From positions 57,601,869 to 57,665,868 of the forward strand of contig NC_081554.1 in assembly GCF_963082655.1 (NCBI RefSeq): a stretch of 64,000 nt of DNA. The letters run 5' to 3'. The notes beneath the pieces were generated by a model, which did no database searches, was not told the origin of the DNA, and was given only the letters and a program-made list of their open reading frames with translations. A program made the translations under genes and the position numbers. This stretch comes from Stomoxys calcitrans (taxonomy: Eukaryota > Arthropoda > Insecta > Diptera > Muscidae). Below are positions 61,901 to 64,000 of the stretch, one piece after another; the stretch's first letter is position 1, and each line of letters opens with the position of its first letter.

Positions 61901-62039
61901 GTATATGCGACACGTCGAAATATGTACCAGGAGGGTTCTGACTTTTTGACCATTTGGACGTTTCTTTTTCTGAGAGGGTCTCTGGGCTGGAGTTCTCCCA
62001 GATTTCGCTGGACCTTCTGTATACGAGGTTGGCTACAAT

Positions 62040-62730
62040 TTGCCCATTAAATATTCCATTGGAACAAGGGCAAACTTCTCACATATCAATTATTTTAAGC
62101 TCAATGATAAGGGACTTTATAGACGAGTTTGTATGTCGTGCCGCTATGCGAAAGCTCCTCAGGGAGAAGTTTTTTCATGACATAGTACCTCACAAATGTC
62201 GCCAACATTCGTAGGGGATAATCACTGTTCAAAATTTTTTCTGATGCTGTTGTTGTCATAGCCACATATGCATGTGGAGGTGGCGTTCTTCGTCAAGCTC
62301 TTATAGGGGATCAAGCTCGTTCCGAAATGCAGGACTGATGGCCCCGGGAACCTGATGGCCATTAGTTATTGAAAGGCGCTATTAACTCGCCTTGTATCGA
62401 GTATCATAGGCACTCAGTATTTAAGCAAGAGCCGGTGCAACCCGGCATCTCACAGAGACTCTCCACTCGATACCGCTGATTGCCTGCGACTGAATTTGCA
62501 GCTACTCCGTGTGGAGCGTTCCACTTTCCGCAAATGTGGACGCGCCCGGTAGCTCCCAGCTAAGTTTCTCGTGATAACTAAGAATCCCACACAGATTGGA
62601 ACTCAAAGTTCCAGCCTGTGTAATGCTTATAGTTATCCCATGCCGGATTTTCTGATGCTCTCACCAGGATTCGAACCGAGGAGTTCAGCGACATTGGCGG
62701 ATAAGCTAACCTCTGCACTACGGTGGCCTC
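62040..62730 (-). mobile_element. tRNA-derived SINE interrupted by family B
   Basis: The 3' half (62040-62248) and the 5' head (62648-62730, with 'accaggattcgaacc' = B box in reverse, and 'tacggtggcctcc') are one SINE. Removing 62249-62647 and one copy of the 12-bp repeat restores the SINE body seen in other copies. Confidence 0.82.
62249..62647 (-). mobile_element. Family B retroelement, complete copy with target duplication
   Basis: 399 bp flanked by the direct repeat 'ttttctgatgct' (62237-62248 and 62648-62659). The plus strand begins 'gttgttgtcatagccacata' (CAA tail in reverse) and ends 'agttatcccatgccgga'. No coding capacity, so it is a short non-autonomous retroelement. Clear Pol III boxes are not visible. 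Confidence 0.8.
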
Positions 62731-62999
62731 CGAGGATAGCTCCAAATTGAATAGGAGCATGAATCTTCATAGAGTTCTAACAATTAGGTATAGGCTCCTA
62801 CTCGGGTGTAGCGTCTTTTAAATATACATTGTTCTGAATGTTCGAAAAACTAATTTGATACAAAAGCAATTGACCTATCGGAATATAACTATATACGTGA
62901 ACAGTCAGATAGGGCATCAGAAAGCGGGCTTTCGGGCCATCAAGGACTGGCGGGCAAGAAGGCCGAGCACAGACAGACGAGCAAGCCAGGGCAAAGCCA

Positions 63000-63230
63000 A
63001 ATATTGGCATGTGGAGGTAGCGATCCTCGTCTAGCTTCATAGGTAAGCAATGTCCCCGCGGAAACGTATTTAAGCATGAGCCGTTTCTGCCAGGCCTCTT
63101 ACTCAGACTCTCCACTCAATAACACCGAGCCTGCCATTGCAGGTACTTCGTATACCTTTGCAGCATTTAACTATCCGCAACCAGTAGATGCGCCAGGTAA
63201 CCCTCATCTGAGATTCTTACGATAACGATG
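63000..63230 (-). mobile_element. Family B fragment
   Basis: 'ggaggtagcgatcctcgtct', 'tctcactcaat...accga'-like remains and 'ctatccgcaaccagtagatg' follow family B with many changes and small gaps. It runs into the 98-bp tandem repeat. Confidence 0.5.
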
Positions 63231-63257
63231 AATACCTCACAAATAGGCGTTCAGATT

Positions 63258-63450
63258 TCCAACCCCTGTGGGGCTCATTATTTGCAAAAACTCTCGACCG
63301 GAAGTGGGGCGGGGAGGAAGTTGGGAGATGGCGCATCTTTTATTGGGGCTCAGAGTTCCAACCCGTGTGGTGCTCTTTATTTGAAAAAACTCTCGAGCGG
63401 TGGGGAGGAAGTCGACAGAGCGCATCTGGAGGGGAAGTCCCCAAGTTTGT
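63258..63450. repeat. 98-bp diverged tandem repeat
   Basis: 'ttccaacccctgtggggctc' at 63258 and 'ttccaacccgtgtggtgctc' at 63356, each followed by 'aaaaactctcga' and 'ggggaggaagt'. Two units. Confidence 0.75.
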
Positions 63451-63684
63451 TTCTCTCTCCTGATAGTTGCCATCATGCTATGGTCTATGGCCTTCGTCAT
63501 CGAGAGCTTAATTTCTACGGTCGCTAACGTGTTAGCTTCCGCACTTTAAAATTACTCTTCTCAGACTCGTTCCTGGTCGTAAGTAGATTCTGTCGTGGGT
63601 AAACCGTGGGACCATAATGACTTTTATGTAGACCTCAAGAACAACATTCGCGACTCCAATGCCAACTACCGATTGACATTTCGG

Positions 63685-63870
63685 CATGGGATAACTGTGA
63701 GCACCACGCTGGCTGGAACGTTGAGCTCCAATTGGTTTGAGGTTCGTTGCTGTTACGAGAAGCTTAGCTGCGAGCTACCGGGCGCATCCACTGTTTGCGA
63801 ATAGTGGATTGCTCCTTACGCAGTACTGCAACGGCAGTCACGGACAATTAGCGGTATTGAGCGGGGCCTT
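63685..63870 (+). mobile_element. Family B fragment at the window end
   Basis: 'gggataactgtgagcaccac', 'cgagaagcttagctgcgagc' and 'ctaccgggcgcatccactgt' give the sense orientation of family B; truncated after 'cggacaattagcggtattga'. Confidence 0.65.
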
Positions 63871-64000
63871 TGCCCCTTGTAATTCGTGTTCTGAGGTCAA
63901 CCCACATCTACATACCAAATTTCAGCTAGATCGGGGGTGTGCCCTGTGAAGTGCATTTTTGCCTAGGCTTATGTTCTAGTAGGTTAATTTAGAGTTAACC

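Overview
The window is nuclear DNA of a higher fly. Coding sequence is broken by introns with GT...AG borders, intergenic DNA is AT-rich, and the proteins read like Drosophila orthologues. The repeats (a tRNA-derived SINE, jockey-like LINE remnants, mariner relatives, arrays with a 154-bp period) suggest a calyptrate fly with a large genome, probably a muscid. The family placement is inference; the insect assignment is firm.

Layout, left to right: Ret receptor tyrosine kinase (+, 3' part only, 1-12331); a repeat zone with a dead mariner (15289-16155); Mcm10 (-, 17828-20221); CHID1 (+, 21213-22576), convergent with SECp43/TRNAU1AP (-, 22887-24039); loki/Chk2 (+, 25985-33614); Hel25E/UAP56 (+, 35534-40298); repeat-rich DNA; signal peptide peptidase Spp (-, 46187-55700), whose 8.2-kb second intron holds a LINE carrying a nested SINE; proteasome subunit beta4 (+, 57245-58004), convergent with Pus10 (-, 58139-59740); ND-15/NDUFS5 (+, 60961-61338); and a repeat-dense tail. 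I rebuilt all ten genes exon by exon. Nine are complete, and in every one the exon lengths add up to an open frame.

The genes are housekeeping or signalling genes and form no operon or pathway. Two concern genome maintenance (Mcm10 in replication, Chk2 in checkpoint signalling). Others serve RNA export/splicing (Hel25E), pseudouridylation (Pus10), selenocysteine tRNA (SECp43), proteolysis (Spp, beta4) and complex I (ND-15).

I see no new defence or metabolic system. The most interesting signals lie in the mobile DNA. A short retroelement (family B) has ends defined by a 12-bp target duplication inside a SINE, and it shares a GCTACAACAACAAC-type 3' end with a LINE and with a third family. LINE remnants end in TTAGG-like repeats although flies lack TTAGG telomeres. 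A paralogous empty site documents a mariner-MITE insertion. A 42-bp-arm fold-back has formed inside a SINE. Inverted repeats flank the beta4-Pus10 pair. No transposable element here looks intact enough to be autonomous.
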